This document shows positions 33,692-42,210 of a DNA stretch of 64,000 bases, one piece after another. Position 1 is the first letter of the stretch. Every line of letters begins with the position of its first letter. The DNA lies in NCBI GenBank assembly GCA_050331715.1, contig JBHJGO010000074.1:1-64000 (forward strand), given 5' to 3'. Both the position numbers and the translations under genes were made by a program. The notes under the pieces were generated by a model. The model had not been told where the DNA came from, did not search any database, and was given only the letters and a program-made list of their open reading frames with translations. The DNA is from JBHJGO01 sp050331715 (lineage in GTDB: Bacteria > Cyanobacteriota > Cyanobacteriia > Cyanobacteriales > Microcoleaceae).

Positions 33692-33907
33692 GTTTACTTT
33701 CGTTAATTCTCCGGGAACCCCTCAATTTGATGATAGCGGAGGGGATTAATTTCAGGCAGCTTAATTGTTTTTAGATGGCTTGGTTGGATCGGGGTTAACC
33801 ATGTATCCTATGACGGTGGCTGAACTGAATATGTTCGGGGCATGGCTCACATGGAGCCTAGATTCAATACTCAAGCAGAGTCCTCAGAATCTTCTAGACC
33901 TAATCAC

Positions 33908-34357
33908 ATGCTTAAACATATTGTTCAACTTTGCATGGCAACACCCCGTTGGCTGGCAACAGTTTCACAAGAGCCGTTGGTTCGTACCCCAATTGCCATT
34001 GGCCTTGGTGCGATTGCTGGGGCCCTTTCTCGTTATTACTTGGGACTATGGATTGGTGGACGTCTAGGGCCAGCCTTTCCCTACGGAACGTTTATTATCA
34101 ATCTCACCGGATGTCTGGGGATGGGCTTCTTTACGACCCTGACAGAGCAAACCATTATTTCTCCCGATGTAAAGTCCCTCATTGCAGTTGGATTTCTGGG
34201 TTCCTACACCACATTCTCAACCTATGAACTGGACTCTCGAAATCTGGTTAGGGAAGGGGAGTTTGGTGCAGCAACTTTTTACTGGGCCGCTAGCGCAATT
34301 CTGGGATTTGTTGGGCTTCAGATTGGTGTTGTCCTGGCTCGTCTATTAACCCGATAA
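33908..34357 (+). CDS. crcB: Fluoride exporter CrcB (Fluc)
   Basis: Fluc channels export fluoride. The protein has four membrane segments and the family signatures VRTPIAIGLGAIAGALSRYY, YGTFIINLTGCLGMGFF (Asn of the fluoride path) and GFLGSYTTFSTYELDS (Na-binding TM3 break and the Phe box). The frame is open from ATG 33842; the ATG at 33908 or even the one at 33935 gives a length closer to the usual 125-130 residues, and neither has a strong ribosome site. No fluoride riboswitch pattern was recognised upstream. It is followed by a DUF190 gene, a frequent partner of crcB. Confidence 0.9.
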   Translation: MLKHIVQLCMATPRWLATVSQEPLVRTPIAIGLGAIAGALSRYYLGLWIGGRLGPAFPYGTFIINLTGCLGMGFFTTLTEQTIISPDVKSLIAVGFLGSYTTFSTYELDSRNLVREGEFGAATFYWAASAILGFVGLQIGVVLARLLTR

Positions 34358-34426
34358 CTTTGTATCTTAAGCTTCAATTATCTATCTCAATCACGCTACA
34401 AATTCTACTTTTACAGGAAATTGATC

Positions 34427-34759
34427 ATGGCTAACTGGAAAAAACTCAGGATTTATCTCAGTGAATCAATTCGGTGGAAGCACAAGCTAGCTTATCAAGA
34501 ATTAGTGAAGCAGGCCCACGCCCATGAAATATCTGGGGCGACAGTCATTCGGGCAATTGAGGGATATCATGGACACCATATGATTCAGGCTGCTAATATC
34601 CTGGCTCTCTCTGGAGATTTACCCATCTTGGTGGAAATCATTGATGAGGAAGACAAAATCAGGAGATTCTACGATTTGAATAAAGAAATGCTGCATGGAC
34701 ACTTGGTTACCATTGAGCCTGTAGAATTACTCCAATCATGGGAAAGAGTAATCAACTAA
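34427..34759 (+). CDS. DUF190 protein
   Basis: A 110-residue soluble protein with the DUF190 pattern: KKLRIYLSESIRWKHKLAYQELV, HEISGATVIRAIEGYHGHH and LPILVEIIDEEDKIRRFYD. The family has a PII-like fold and is often encoded next to crcB, as here (70 bp apart), so a role in sensing or regulating fluoride export is plausible but unproven. The start ATG 34427 has AGGAAA 6 bp upstream. The next gene begins one base after its stop codon, so the two are coupled. Confidence 0.88.
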   Translation: MANWKKLRIYLSESIRWKHKLAYQELVKQAHAHEISGATVIRAIEGYHGHHMIQAANILALSGDLPILVEIIDEEDKIRRFYDLNKEMLHGHLVTIEPVELLQSWERVIN

Positions 34760-34760
34760 A

Positions 34761-35876
34761 ATGCGTCTAACCTCGCTCGATATTTTTCGAGGCGTAGCAA
34801 TTGCTGCCATGGTTCTAGTGAATAATCCAGGAAGTTGGGAATATGTTTATCCTCCCCTGCTTCATGCTGAGTGGAATGGTTGTACCCCGACGGATTTGGT
34901 ATTTCCCTTCTTCCTATTGATCGCTGGAGTGGCAATGGCCTTTTCTCTTAAAAAGTTTGCCTATGACCAGCGCTCATTGTCTGAGTCGTTATCTCCTAAG
35001 TTGTACCTTCGTATCCTGCGACGCTGTGCATTGTTGTTTTTTCTGGGTCTACTGCTGAATGGATTCCCAAACTATAACCTGGCCACGATTCGGATCATGG
35101 GGGTTCTCCAGCGCATCAGCGTGGCCTATTTTCTAGCGGCAGTGACCGTGCTGAATTTTTCTCGTCGAGGACTTTGGATCACGGTGACAGTTCTGCTACT
35201 GGGGTACTGGGCAGCAATGATATTAATTCCGGTTCCGGGCTACGGTGCTGGACAGTTGGCGCCAGAGGGAAACTTTGGAGCCTATCTGGATACGTTAATT
35301 CTGGGCAAGGCTCATCTTTGGAAAGGTGGCCCCTATGATCCGGAGGGGCTTTTCAGCACGCTACCAGCAGTGGGAACGGTATTAATCGGCTATCTCACGG
35401 GGGACTGGCTTCGGCGACAAGCGATCTTAACCCGAACCAGTGTGAATCTGGTGATTGCTGGCCTCGTGGCGGTGATTCTTGGGTCTCTCTGGGGAATTAT
35501 TTTTCCCATTAATAAAGCCCTCTGGACAAGCTCCTATGTGATCTACACCGCAGGGTGGGCACTGCTATTTTTGGCCTTCTGCTATGAAACCGTTGAGGTA
35601 CGAGGCTGGCGACGCTGGGGATTTCCCTTCAAGGTGATGGGACTGAATTCAATTTTGATCTTTGTGGCTTCGGGATTTGTGGGCAGAATTCTGTTCTTTA
35701 CCAAGGTTCAGCAAAACCCCGAACCTGTGAGTCTGAAGACTTGGATCTATGAACAGTACTTTGCATCCTGGGCCGGGGCTATGAATGGTTCGTTGCTGTT
35801 TGCGGTGGTAACGGTTTTATTTTGGTGGCTTGTGGCCTATTTGATGTATCGCAGGGGATGGTTTTTAAAGGTTTAA
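34761..35876 (+). CDS. Membrane acyltransferase, HGSNAT/DUF5009 family
   Basis: A 371-residue polytopic membrane protein of the heparan-alpha-glucosaminide N-acetyltransferase-like family. Signatures are LTSLDIFRGVAIAAMVLVNN near the start, HAEWNGCTPTDLVFPFFLLI with the conserved H-x-x-W-x-G-x-x-x-D, and LGLLLNGFPNYNLATIRIMG. It should transfer an acetyl group across the membrane to a sugar; the acceptor in cyanobacteria is unknown. About ten membrane segments are seen and the C-terminus is basic. It is coupled to the DUF190 gene by a one-base gap. Confidence 0.88.
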   Translation: MRLTSLDIFRGVAIAAMVLVNNPGSWEYVYPPLLHAEWNGCTPTDLVFPFFLLIAGVAMAFSLKKFAYDQRSLSESLSPKLYLRILRRCALLFFLGLLLNGFPNYNLATIRIMGVLQRISVAYFLAAVTVLNFSRRGLWITVTVLLLGYWAAMILIPVPGYGAGQLAPEGNFGAYLDTLILGKAHLWKGGPYDPEGLFSTLPAVGTVLIGYLTGDWLRRQAILTRTSVNLVIAGLVAVILGSLWGIIFPINKALWTSSYVIYTAGWALLFLAFCYETVEVRGWRRWGFPFKVMGLNSILIFVASGFVGRILFFTKVQQNPEPVSLKTWIYEQYFASWAGAMNGSLLFAVVTVLFWWLVAYLMYRRGWFLKV

Positions 35877-35920
35877 TCCAGATTAACGCTCTGCTGATAC
35901 CGATAGCTGACATCTGAAGG

Positions 35921-37456
35921 TTATCCACGCGCCTTTCCTAAAGTCGTGATATAAACCACCGCCTCCTCCGGCGGAATGCCCAAAACTTCGTTCACCTGAT
36001 CGTCGAAAAATCCACCAATGCCGCTGACTCCCAGCCGGAGGTAAATCGCTGCCAAGTTCAGCCGCTGGCCAATATGGCCCGCATCCATGTGCAGATAGCG
36101 ATAAACGCGATCGCCATACTGAGCCACTGCCCGTTGCAAATCCACTGTATGAAACAGGACAACCGCCGCATCTCGACCCAAATCCTGACCCAGGCAAAGA
36201 TAGTGTAGTTCTCGGCGGAAATTCTTAAACCGGATCTGGCGCAGTTCCTGGGCCTTGGGCGCATAGTAATAGCAGCCCTCCTCCAGTCCCTCAACCCCGG
36301 AGACCGCGATAAAGGTTTCCAGCAAATCCAGATCAAAATAGTCTGGAGCACTGTCCAGACCTTGAATAATGTAGTGCTGAGGCTGATAGGAAAAATCCAG
36401 AATCGCAAACAGTTCCTCTAGTTTTAGATTTTCGCCACTGTAGGCCCGAGTTGATCGACGCCGCAGCATGGTGATGTTCAATCCTTCCAGGTTTTTGCGC
36501 CAATCGATTGAAGTGGTGACCGTGGAAACTTTGGTACAAAAGGGGAAGTTATACTTATCCTCCGAAACCGCTACCTGTTCTGGTAACCGCCACCCTTGAT
36601 CGCCTGAAGTATCTTGATCGAGTTCTGAAGCTTGATGCAGATAGGGCAACAGTTCCTCGTCCTCTATCTCTGGGTAATCTACCTGAGTGTCTGAGGGTAG
36701 CGCTGTGCGACAGGGGGCAAGATTCTCCTCTAGAGCTAGCAGATCCGCCAGGGCAATCACAACCGTTGTCCCCTCTAATGCAGGATCGAGATACAATATC
36801 TGATTGACCATAGCATCAGCAAAGCCCCCAATCAAATGGGGTCGGTAATTGCTGGTATTTGCGGCCAGTTCGAGATTTCCCAGTAAGTGTCCAGTATCCA
36901 AAAAAATTCGGCGATAGGCCCGATCTTGATAGCGCCAGGCAGAGCGGTAGAAGACTGCCGTTGTTGCAAGGGCCAACTGTGTCTGTTCCAAAGCCGGATG
37001 CCAGAAACAGGCTGACTTTAGATCTGGCCAAACCTGATCCTGCCAAAACTGAACCAGGGAGTGAGTTCGAACCTGATAGTTGTACAATCCTGGCTCCAGC
37101 AAGGGTGTACCACGGGAAATTAGGTAAATTTCTGCAGGATATAGCCCCCCTGCTGAAGGAGCAGATCGTAGATAATGAGCCCCTAAATCCATAGGAATTT
37201 TTCCCGTCAATCCATAGGTATGGAGCAATAGATGGGATAAACGCTCTGCCTGCTGAATTTTCGTATCTTCAGACCAGGGCTCTGGCTTTTCCTTCAGATA
37301 AGGTTTGAGATCAAGCAGCTTGCCAAGCTTGTATTCTTTAAAGGGAACAGGTTGTTTGTACCAGTTGATTGGGCGACTTTTTGCATGAATCGTTTCAGGA
37401 GCATACTTGGTGCGCTCGTGAAAGTGCTGGGTAATGGAAGGCTGATGTTGGGGCAT
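35921..37456 (-). CDS. SagB/ThcOx-type oxidoreductase with two nitroreductase domains
   Basis: A 511-residue protein with two FMN-dependent nitroreductase-like domains. Domain 1 (about 60-250) has HYLRSAPSAGGLYPAEIYLI, YNYQVRTHSLVQF and RIFLDTGHLLGNLELAA. Domain 2 (about 325-505) has MLRRRSTRAYSG, CYYYAPKAQELRQI, HMDAGHIGQRLNLAAIYLRL and IGGFFDDQVNEVLGIPP. SagB-type enzymes oxidise azolines to azoles in RiPP maturation, but many cyanobacterial paralogues stand alone with unknown role. Domain 1 keeps the SAGGxYP motif; domain 2 is divergent there. No cyclodehydratase or precursor lies beside it. Start ATG 37456 (MPQHQPS) is preferred to 37513. A PqqD-family gene lies 3.4 kb away. Confidence 0.85.
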   Translation of the reverse strand: MPQHQPSITQHFHERTKYAPETIHAKSRPINWYKQPVPFKEYKLGKLLDLKPYLKEKPEPWSEDTKIQQAERLSHLLLHTYGLTGKIPMDLGAHYLRSAPSAGGLYPAEIYLISRGTPLLEPGLYNYQVRTHSLVQFWQDQVWPDLKSACFWHPALEQTQLALATTAVFYRSAWRYQDRAYRRIFLDTGHLLGNLELAANTSNYRPHLIGGFADAMVNQILYLDPALEGTTVVIALADLLALEENLAPCRTALPSDTQVDYPEIEDEELLPYLHQASELDQDTSGDQGWRLPEQVAVSEDKYNFPFCTKVSTVTTSIDWRKNLEGLNITMLRRRSTRAYSGENLKLEELFAILDFSYQPQHYIIQGLDSAPDYFDLDLLETFIAVSGVEGLEEGCYYYAPKAQELRQIRFKNFRRELHYLCLGQDLGRDAAVVLFHTVDLQRAVAQYGDRVYRYLHMDAGHIGQRLNLAAIYLRLGVSGIGGFFDDQVNEVLGIPPEEAVVYITTLGKARG

Positions 37457-37691
37457 GAAATTGAACCAATGAAGCAGCAGGAACTTGCAACTAGAAAAAG
37501 GGGGTTGCGACAAGTAGCTGTGGATGAGATGGAACTCATGCAGAGAATTCCCATCTTTAGTGTAAACAACTTATTGAGGAAAGGCCCAACTTTCTGATCA
37601 GATTGACGGTGTTTTTCTCTGGCGCTATTCTGGCATGATATTCAATGGAACAGGGAATTCGACGTACCAGGTTTTCAATGTAGGGCAGCAT

Positions 37692-38009
37692 ATGGCGATT
37701 TTGGAATTTTTGGGTATTGCAGGGCTGGGCATCCTAGTCGGCTTTTTTGTCAATAATATAGGCACGCAGCGAAGTCAGGAACGGAAGCTAGATCAAGCAT
37801 TCTATCAACTGCTAAAGCGGCAAAATGGCCGGATCGCCCTGATTCAATTGGCTGCTCTGGCCCAGGTAAATGCTGAAATAGCCCAACGCTATCTAGATCG
37901 ACAGGTGCAAGCGTTTGTGGCCTTTCCTGAGGTCGATAACGAAGGAAATACGGTCTATCGATTTCCAAAACTGAATTTGCCCAAGACCTTAGAGGGAGGC
38001 GGTTGGTAG
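37692..38009 (+). CDS. Hypothetical protein, N-terminal span plus winged-helix-like part
   Basis: Not recognised. About 105 residues from ATG 37692 (the frame is open to ATG 37635). It starts MAILEFLGIAGLGILVGFFV, one membrane span, then a basic helix (TQRSQERKLDQAFYQLLKRQ) and a possible winged helix: GRIALIQLAALAQVNAEIAQ followed by RYLDRQVQAFVAF. Similar small membrane-attached winged-helix proteins occur in cyanobacteria with no known role. It is divergent from the SagB-like gene. Confidence 0.68.
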   Translation: MAILEFLGIAGLGILVGFFVNNIGTQRSQERKLDQAFYQLLKRQNGRIALIQLAALAQVNAEIAQRYLDRQVQAFVAFPEVDNEGNTVYRFPKLNLPKTLEGGGW

Positions 38010-38188
38010 GAATTCTCCCTATCAATCCAGAAACTCAGCACGCCAGGTAATTTTCAGGACAATTTTCAGGACTTAGGATTACCGATAATATCATTTTTGT
38101 GCGGGCGGGAATCCAGGAAACATCGACGTGATTAACAGTACTCTTTTCAAAACTTTAGCTTTTATATTTCCACCAAAAGGTTTCAACA

Positions 38189-39457
38189 TTGGATCATTCA
38201 ACCAACAAAGCATTTCAGCATCAAATTTCTCCTAGGAACCGACTCCAGAAACTTCGGCAGGGATTGATCCTATTATTTTTCTGGGCTGTTGTACCTTTAG
38301 TTCTAGTAGAGTTCTTGATGATTGTCCTGGAACCTTATCTAGCTCAGGGAATCTATCAATATGACCCAGATCTAGGCTTTCGGATTCGTCCCTATGCAAA
38401 TGGCAACAATCAATTTGGCTTTAATGATCAAGATTATCCGTTGGAAAAGCCACCCGGAAAATATCGCATTCTAGTAGTGAGTGACTCTTTCAATTGGGCA
38501 GGTGGGAGAGAGGGGAACTACACTGCATTACTAGAAGAAAAATTTGCTGAATACTACGACCAATCTCAGGTTGAAGTGATTAATAGCGGTTATCCCGGAA
38601 CTCATACCGGCGAGCAGTTAGCCATGCTGAAAAAATATGGCTTGCAATATAATCCAGACTTAGTCGTTTTGGGATTTTTTGTAGGGAATGATTTTCTAGA
38701 TGCTGATCCCCATCGTAAGCGAATTATTGTCAATGATGTTTATGTCGATATTGATCGGCGCAAGGAACTAATTCTGTTTGGCTATCCCATTATTGGAAAA
38801 TCCCGCTTACTTCTTTTTGTCCAGCAAAAATATAAGGTCTTTCAAGAGGCAGCAAAGTCAAATCAGTCGAGTTATCGATTGCCAGATTTAACGAATACTC
38901 TGTTTGCAAGCTCAGAATTACTAACGTCAGACAGCCAAACACCCTTGAATCAAGCTGATTCTCAGCAACGATTGGAGCAATCTCCAGGAATCATGTCCCT
39001 CAGAACTTTCCTAAAAGTTGAAAAAAATCGTTTGAGTTTTTGTAAGACTGAAGATTTAAAATCGGGGAAGTGGCAAAAAAACATTGATTACATTCTAGAA
39101 AGCATTGCGGAAATGAATCATGTATTAGGAGAACGGGGAATTGACTTCGTTGTTGCAATCTATCCTGATGAATTTCAAGTGAATCCGGAGTTGTTGAACC
39201 AAGTTACTGATGAATTTGAACTTGACCCGGAAGACTATGAAATAACCTGTATGCAGCGGATTCTGCATCAATTTCTAGAGGAAAATCAGATTTCCTACAT
39301 CGACCTGTTGGAACCCGTGAAACAAAAGCAACAACAGCAGCATCTTTATCTACTTCAGGAACCCCACTGGAATTCTGCGGGCAATCAGTTGGCGAGTGAA
39401 GTTTTATTCGAAAATGTTGTGGAGAAAACCGATCTATTTTTTCGACAGTTGCAGTAA
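38189..39457 (+). CDS. SGNH/GDSL hydrolase-like protein, membrane-anchored (paralogue 1)
   Basis: The 422 residues start at a TTG (38189) with AGG 9 bp upstream; the next ATG lies inside the membrane span, which supports the TTG. A span (GLILLFFWAVVPLVLVEFLMIV, about 30-50) is followed by an SGNH fold: ILVVSDSFNWAGG (block I, with SDS in place of GDS), INSGYPGTHTGEQ (block II), LGFFVGNDFLDAD (GND, block III) and EPHWNSAGNQLA (block V, with the catalytic His). AlgX/DHHW-type relatives acetylate or deacetylate exopolysaccharides. It is followed 70 bp later by a paralogue with the same layout. The partner membrane O-acyltransferase is not in the window. Confidence 0.85.
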   Translation: MDHSTNKAFQHQISPRNRLQKLRQGLILLFFWAVVPLVLVEFLMIVLEPYLAQGIYQYDPDLGFRIRPYANGNNQFGFNDQDYPLEKPPGKYRILVVSDSFNWAGGREGNYTALLEEKFAEYYDQSQVEVINSGYPGTHTGEQLAMLKKYGLQYNPDLVVLGFFVGNDFLDADPHRKRIIVNDVYVDIDRRKELILFGYPIIGKSRLLLFVQQKYKVFQEAAKSNQSSYRLPDLTNTLFASSELLTSDSQTPLNQADSQQRLEQSPGIMSLRTFLKVEKNRLSFCKTEDLKSGKWQKNIDYILESIAEMNHVLGERGIDFVVAIYPDEFQVNPELLNQVTDEFELDPEDYEITCMQRILHQFLEENQISYIDLLEPVKQKQQQQHLYLLQEPHWNSAGNQLASEVLFENVVEKTDLFFRQLQ

Positions 39458-39527
39458 TATCAGCATGTTTCTCTATTATTTTCTGATGTCAATTGTGAAC
39501 CAATAATCAAGAACAAAGAGCCAGAGT

Positions 39528-40616
39528 ATGTTGATGTGGAAAAGATTTAAATCTATTTTTATTCAAACCTTGATCATCGCTGCAATTACTACAGTTCTTA
39601 CAGAGATCACCTTTAGGGTTTATCACCGAATCAATCCAACCTTTTTATTTAGCGATCGCTCCTACAATCGTTGGCGAGGCAAGCCCTACGCTCAAGATTT
39701 TGAGTTTCAGTTAAATTCTCAAGGATTTAAAGATATTGAATATGATCCCAAGAAGCCGGATGATGCTTTCCGAATTCTAGGGATTGGAGATTCCTTCAAT
39801 TTTGGAGTTGTTCCCTACCGTTACAACTTCCTCACTCTGCTAGAAGATCAATTAAATCAAACTCAGTTGAATCAACGATCAGGGGAAACGATTGAAATCA
39901 TCAATATGGGAATTCCAGGATTGGGGCCGAGGGATTATCTAGATATCCTGACTCAGGAAGGGCTAGCACTTGAGCCGGATATGGTGCTGCTGTCCTTCTA
40001 TATTGGCAATGATTTTATCGATAATCAATTTAAAGCCGCTGAACGGCGCTGGAATCAGTTCTACGTGGTCTCACTTGTTCGATCTTTGGTCAGTCTTGGA
40101 ACCCAATATGAGGGACAAGTGTTTAATCCTAACAATAGTCTGAAGTACATTGACGATCAGCCTACGCGCACAACGGACTCTTATCTGAAGGATACGAAAA
40201 ATAAGAGCAATATGTTTATAAAAGATCCGGCTGACGATATTTTTGCTGGATATTTTTCTGATGCAATGAATGATATTTTAAAAATCAAACAAATTTGTGA
40301 TTATCGTCAGATCAAGCTTGTGATCTTGATCATTCCGGATGAGGTTCAAGTCGATCAAGCACTCCAGGTAGAAATTACAGAAAGGTTTGATTCAAGCGAT
40401 CCCGGTAAACTTGATTTCCAGTTGCCCAATCGTTTAATGCATAATTTCTTCCAGCAACATGAGATTGCCTATATCGATCCACTAGATGAATTCATTGCTG
40501 CTTCTGGATCTACCCGTCTTTATAAGCCGAATGATACCCATTGGAATATTGCGGGAAATCAACTGATGGCTAACCTATTGGCAGAGCGACTATTAAATGA
40601 AACTTTAAAGCCGTGA
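39528..40616 (+). CDS. SGNH/GDSL hydrolase-like protein, membrane-anchored (paralogue 2)
   Basis: A 362-residue paralogue of the preceding gene. N-terminal span (FIQTLIIAAITTVLTEITF), then RILGIGDSFNFGVV (GDS), IINMGIPGLGPRDYL, LLSFYIGNDFIDNQ (GND) and NDTHWNIAGNQLM (D-x-x-H-W), so all SGNH blocks are intact. It lacks an insertion present in paralogue 1 (about residues 225-290 there). Anchored facing the periplasm, it probably acts on a surface polysaccharide. Its stop is inside the left arm of a 12-bp inverted repeat (40602-40613). Confidence 0.85.
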   Translation: MLMWKRFKSIFIQTLIIAAITTVLTEITFRVYHRINPTFLFSDRSYNRWRGKPYAQDFEFQLNSQGFKDIEYDPKKPDDAFRILGIGDSFNFGVVPYRYNFLTLLEDQLNQTQLNQRSGETIEIINMGIPGLGPRDYLDILTQEGLALEPDMVLLSFYIGNDFIDNQFKAAERRWNQFYVVSLVRSLVSLGTQYEGQVFNPNNSLKYIDDQPTRTTDSYLKDTKNKSNMFIKDPADDIFAGYFSDAMNDILKIKQICDYRQIKLVILIIPDEVQVDQALQVEITERFDSSDPGKLDFQLPNRLMHNFFQQHEIAYIDPLDEFIAASGSTRLYKPNDTHWNIAGNQLMANLLAERLLNETLKP

Positions 40617-40703
40617 TATAATTTTTAGATAAAGGAATATTCAAATCCGGAATTTAGGTGTAATTTCAGATCACCATTTTGTCTATAGGTGCGGCTTTAA
40701 AGT
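40602..40703. repeat. 12-bp inverted repeat around the end of the second SGNH gene
   Basis: ACTTTAAAGCCG (40602-40613) and CGGCTTTAAAGT (40692-40703) are perfect reverse complements, 78 bp apart. The left arm encodes the last codons of the SGNH gene. It could form a long terminator-like stem in RNA or mark a small inserted element. Confidence 0.6.
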
Positions 40704-40812
40704 GGTGTGAAAATCGGATTTTTTGAATTACTGGGGTTGGATCAGCCAGAGCGAATTTAAGATCGCAACAATAACAACTTTTCAGGTTTTTCTTGCAAGG
40801 GATAGAAAAATA

Positions 40813-41313
40813 ATGTTGAAGGAATCTGCATTTATCACAACTTCAAGATATCAGCGCTCATCTCAAATTAATCACCGGGCAGTGGTATTGAATCTTGAAT
40901 CAGAGGAATATTTTATCTTCAACTTTATGGGAACAGCCATCTGGTACGGACTGACTTACCCCCGAAAAGTACAGGAGATACGAGAGATTATTTTGTCCCA
41001 CTATCAGGTTAGGCCGAAGCGATGTGAGCGTGATCTGATCGCCTTTTTGAATCAACTTCAAGCCCTTGGCTTGATTCAAATGATTCCCTATCCTCAAAGA
41101 ATTTCTCGTATCATGTTTGTTGTGATGTCACAGTTTTGGGCGAGGATGATGGGCAATCGGCTAGAAGCTTCATCTCAGATTGCCTGGTATCGCAAAAAGG
41201 CAATACCAGCAGTCAAAAAACTTCCCTATGAAGCGCCTGTTGTCAGCTACTGGGGATCCAATCGCGGGGCCGAGCATGATGCCTGGACAGGCTACAGCAT
41301 ATTCTCGTCTTGA
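40813..41313 (+). CDS. PqqD-family protein with leader-peptide-like C-terminal tail
   Basis: Residues about 12-92 form a PqqD/RRE fold: INHRAVVLNLESEEYFIFNF, GTAIWYGLTYPRKVQEIREI and CERDLIAFLNQLQALGLI. PqqD domains bind the leader of RiPP precursor peptides. After a hydrophobic linker comes a C-terminal tail KKLPYEAPVVSYWGSNRGAE and HDAWTGYSIFSS. The segment YEAPVVSYWGS (139-149) resembles the YxxP-x-(L/V)-xxxG recognition motif of lasso-peptide leaders, normally on a separate precursor. No lasso B/C proteins are nearby. ATG 40813 begins the PqqD fold exactly. A self-contained leader in the same chain is odd; it may regulate or be processed. A two-domain SagB-like gene is 3.4 kb upstream. 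Confidence 0.78.
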   Translation: MLKESAFITTSRYQRSSQINHRAVVLNLESEEYFIFNFMGTAIWYGLTYPRKVQEIREIILSHYQVRPKRCERDLIAFLNQLQALGLIQMIPYPQRISRIMFVVMSQFWARMMGNRLEASSQIAWYRKKAIPAVKKLPYEAPVVSYWGSNRGAEHDAWTGYSIFSS

Positions 41314-41365
41314 TTCCGCACTATTCTTTGCAACGAAGATTTTAGTATTGTTCGCTATGATTGAT

Positions 41366-41423
41366 AGCAGATTGGCAATCTGCTGGGTCTCGATGGTTCA
41401 TTTTTGTAACCCTGTCGAGACCC
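41366..41423. repeat. Two abutting hairpins between the PqqD gene and miaE
   Basis: First: AGCAGATT, loop GGC, AATCTGCT (41366-41384). Second, starting at the next base: GGGTCTCGA (41385-41393) with TCGAGACCC (41415-41423) and an inner GGTT/AACC. Both stems are perfect. This can be a strong terminator or a structured RNA element ahead of miaE, whose start is 22 bp downstream. Confidence 0.65.
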
Positions 41424-41444
41424 CACTCAATTCTTCCGTAATTT

Positions 41445-42044
41445 GTGAATTCAGCTCAACTGTCTACGATCAAGTTCTTAGTACAACCCACCTCGCAGGC
41501 ATGGGTCAGTCAGGCAGTTGCAAATCTCGACACAATCCTGTTAGATCACTCCCATTGCGAACGCAAGGCGGCTGGCGTTGCTCTGAATTTGATGTTCCGC
41601 TACCCTTCTAATGTCAAATTAGTTCGGACACTCACCGCAATTGCCCAGGAAGAACTGGAGCACTTTGAATTAGTTAATCGATGGCTGGATCAGCGTGGAA
41701 TCCCGCTAGGGCCATTATCGGCTCCTCCCTACGGTTCAAAGTTGAATAAGTGCATTAGAAAGGCTGAGCCAGAGCGCTTACTGGATTCGCTATTGATTTC
41801 CGCTCTGATTGAAGCCCGTAGCCATGAACGTCTGGGATTATTAGCAATCCATTGTCCGGAACCAGAGTTGGCTCAGTTCTATCGGGGCTTGATGGCCTCA
41901 GAAGCCCGCCACTATGGCGCCTATTGGGTTCTGGCGACAACCTATTTTGATGCTGATAACGTTAACCAGCGCCTTGAAGAACTTGCCCAGGTTGAAAGTG
42001 ATCTACTCAGATCTCTACATCCTGAACCCAGAATTCATAGTTGA
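41445..42044 (+). CDS. miaE: tRNA-(ms2io6A37) hydroxylase MiaE
   Basis: MiaE hydroxylates the isopentenyl group of ms2i6A37 in tRNAs with a nonheme diiron site. The ferritin-like core shows DHSHCERKAAGVALNLMFRY, AIAQEELEHFELVNRWLDQRG, LLISALIEARSHERLGLLA and MASEARHYGAYW, which supply the E-x-x-H pairs of the iron centre. The 199 residues equal the usual length. The start is a GTG at 41445 (no better codon precedes the conserved LVQPTSQAWV). It lies after the double hairpin and before tRNA-His on the other strand. MiaE is oxygen dependent, in keeping with an oxygenic host. Confidence 0.9.
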   Translation: MNSAQLSTIKFLVQPTSQAWVSQAVANLDTILLDHSHCERKAAGVALNLMFRYPSNVKLVRTLTAIAQEELEHFELVNRWLDQRGIPLGPLSAPPYGSKLNKCIRKAEPERLLDSLLISALIEARSHERLGLLAIHCPEPELAQFYRGLMASEARHYGAYWVLATTYFDADNVNQRLEELAQVESDLLRSLHPEPRIHS

Positions 42045-42085
42045 ATTTCGTAGTTGAATTTCATAGCTGAAATTCATAAATAACA

Positions 42086-42160
42086 GGGCGGACGATGGGA
42101 CTCGAACCCACGAATGGTGGAACCACAAACCACTGCCTTAACCACTTGGCTACGCCCGCC
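42086..42160 (-). tRNA. tRNA-His(GTG)
   Basis: Read leftward from 42160, the 75-nt sequence folds into a full cloverleaf. The acceptor GCGGGCG pairs with CGTCCGC, and an extra 5' G (the G-1 typical of tRNA-His) faces C73. The anticodon loop contains GTG and the T-arm is GTGGGTTCGAGTCCCAT. No CCA is encoded. It lies between the ends of miaE and ureA. Confidence 0.95.
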
Positions 42161-42210
42161 ACGCAAAATTAGATACAATATCTAATGTTAGCATAGCCTT
42201 CCAAATTTTT

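Noticed and set aside
33692..33907. Possible fluoride riboswitch ahead of crcB
   Set aside because: Searched by eye for the conserved crcB-motif pseudoknot; no convincing match.
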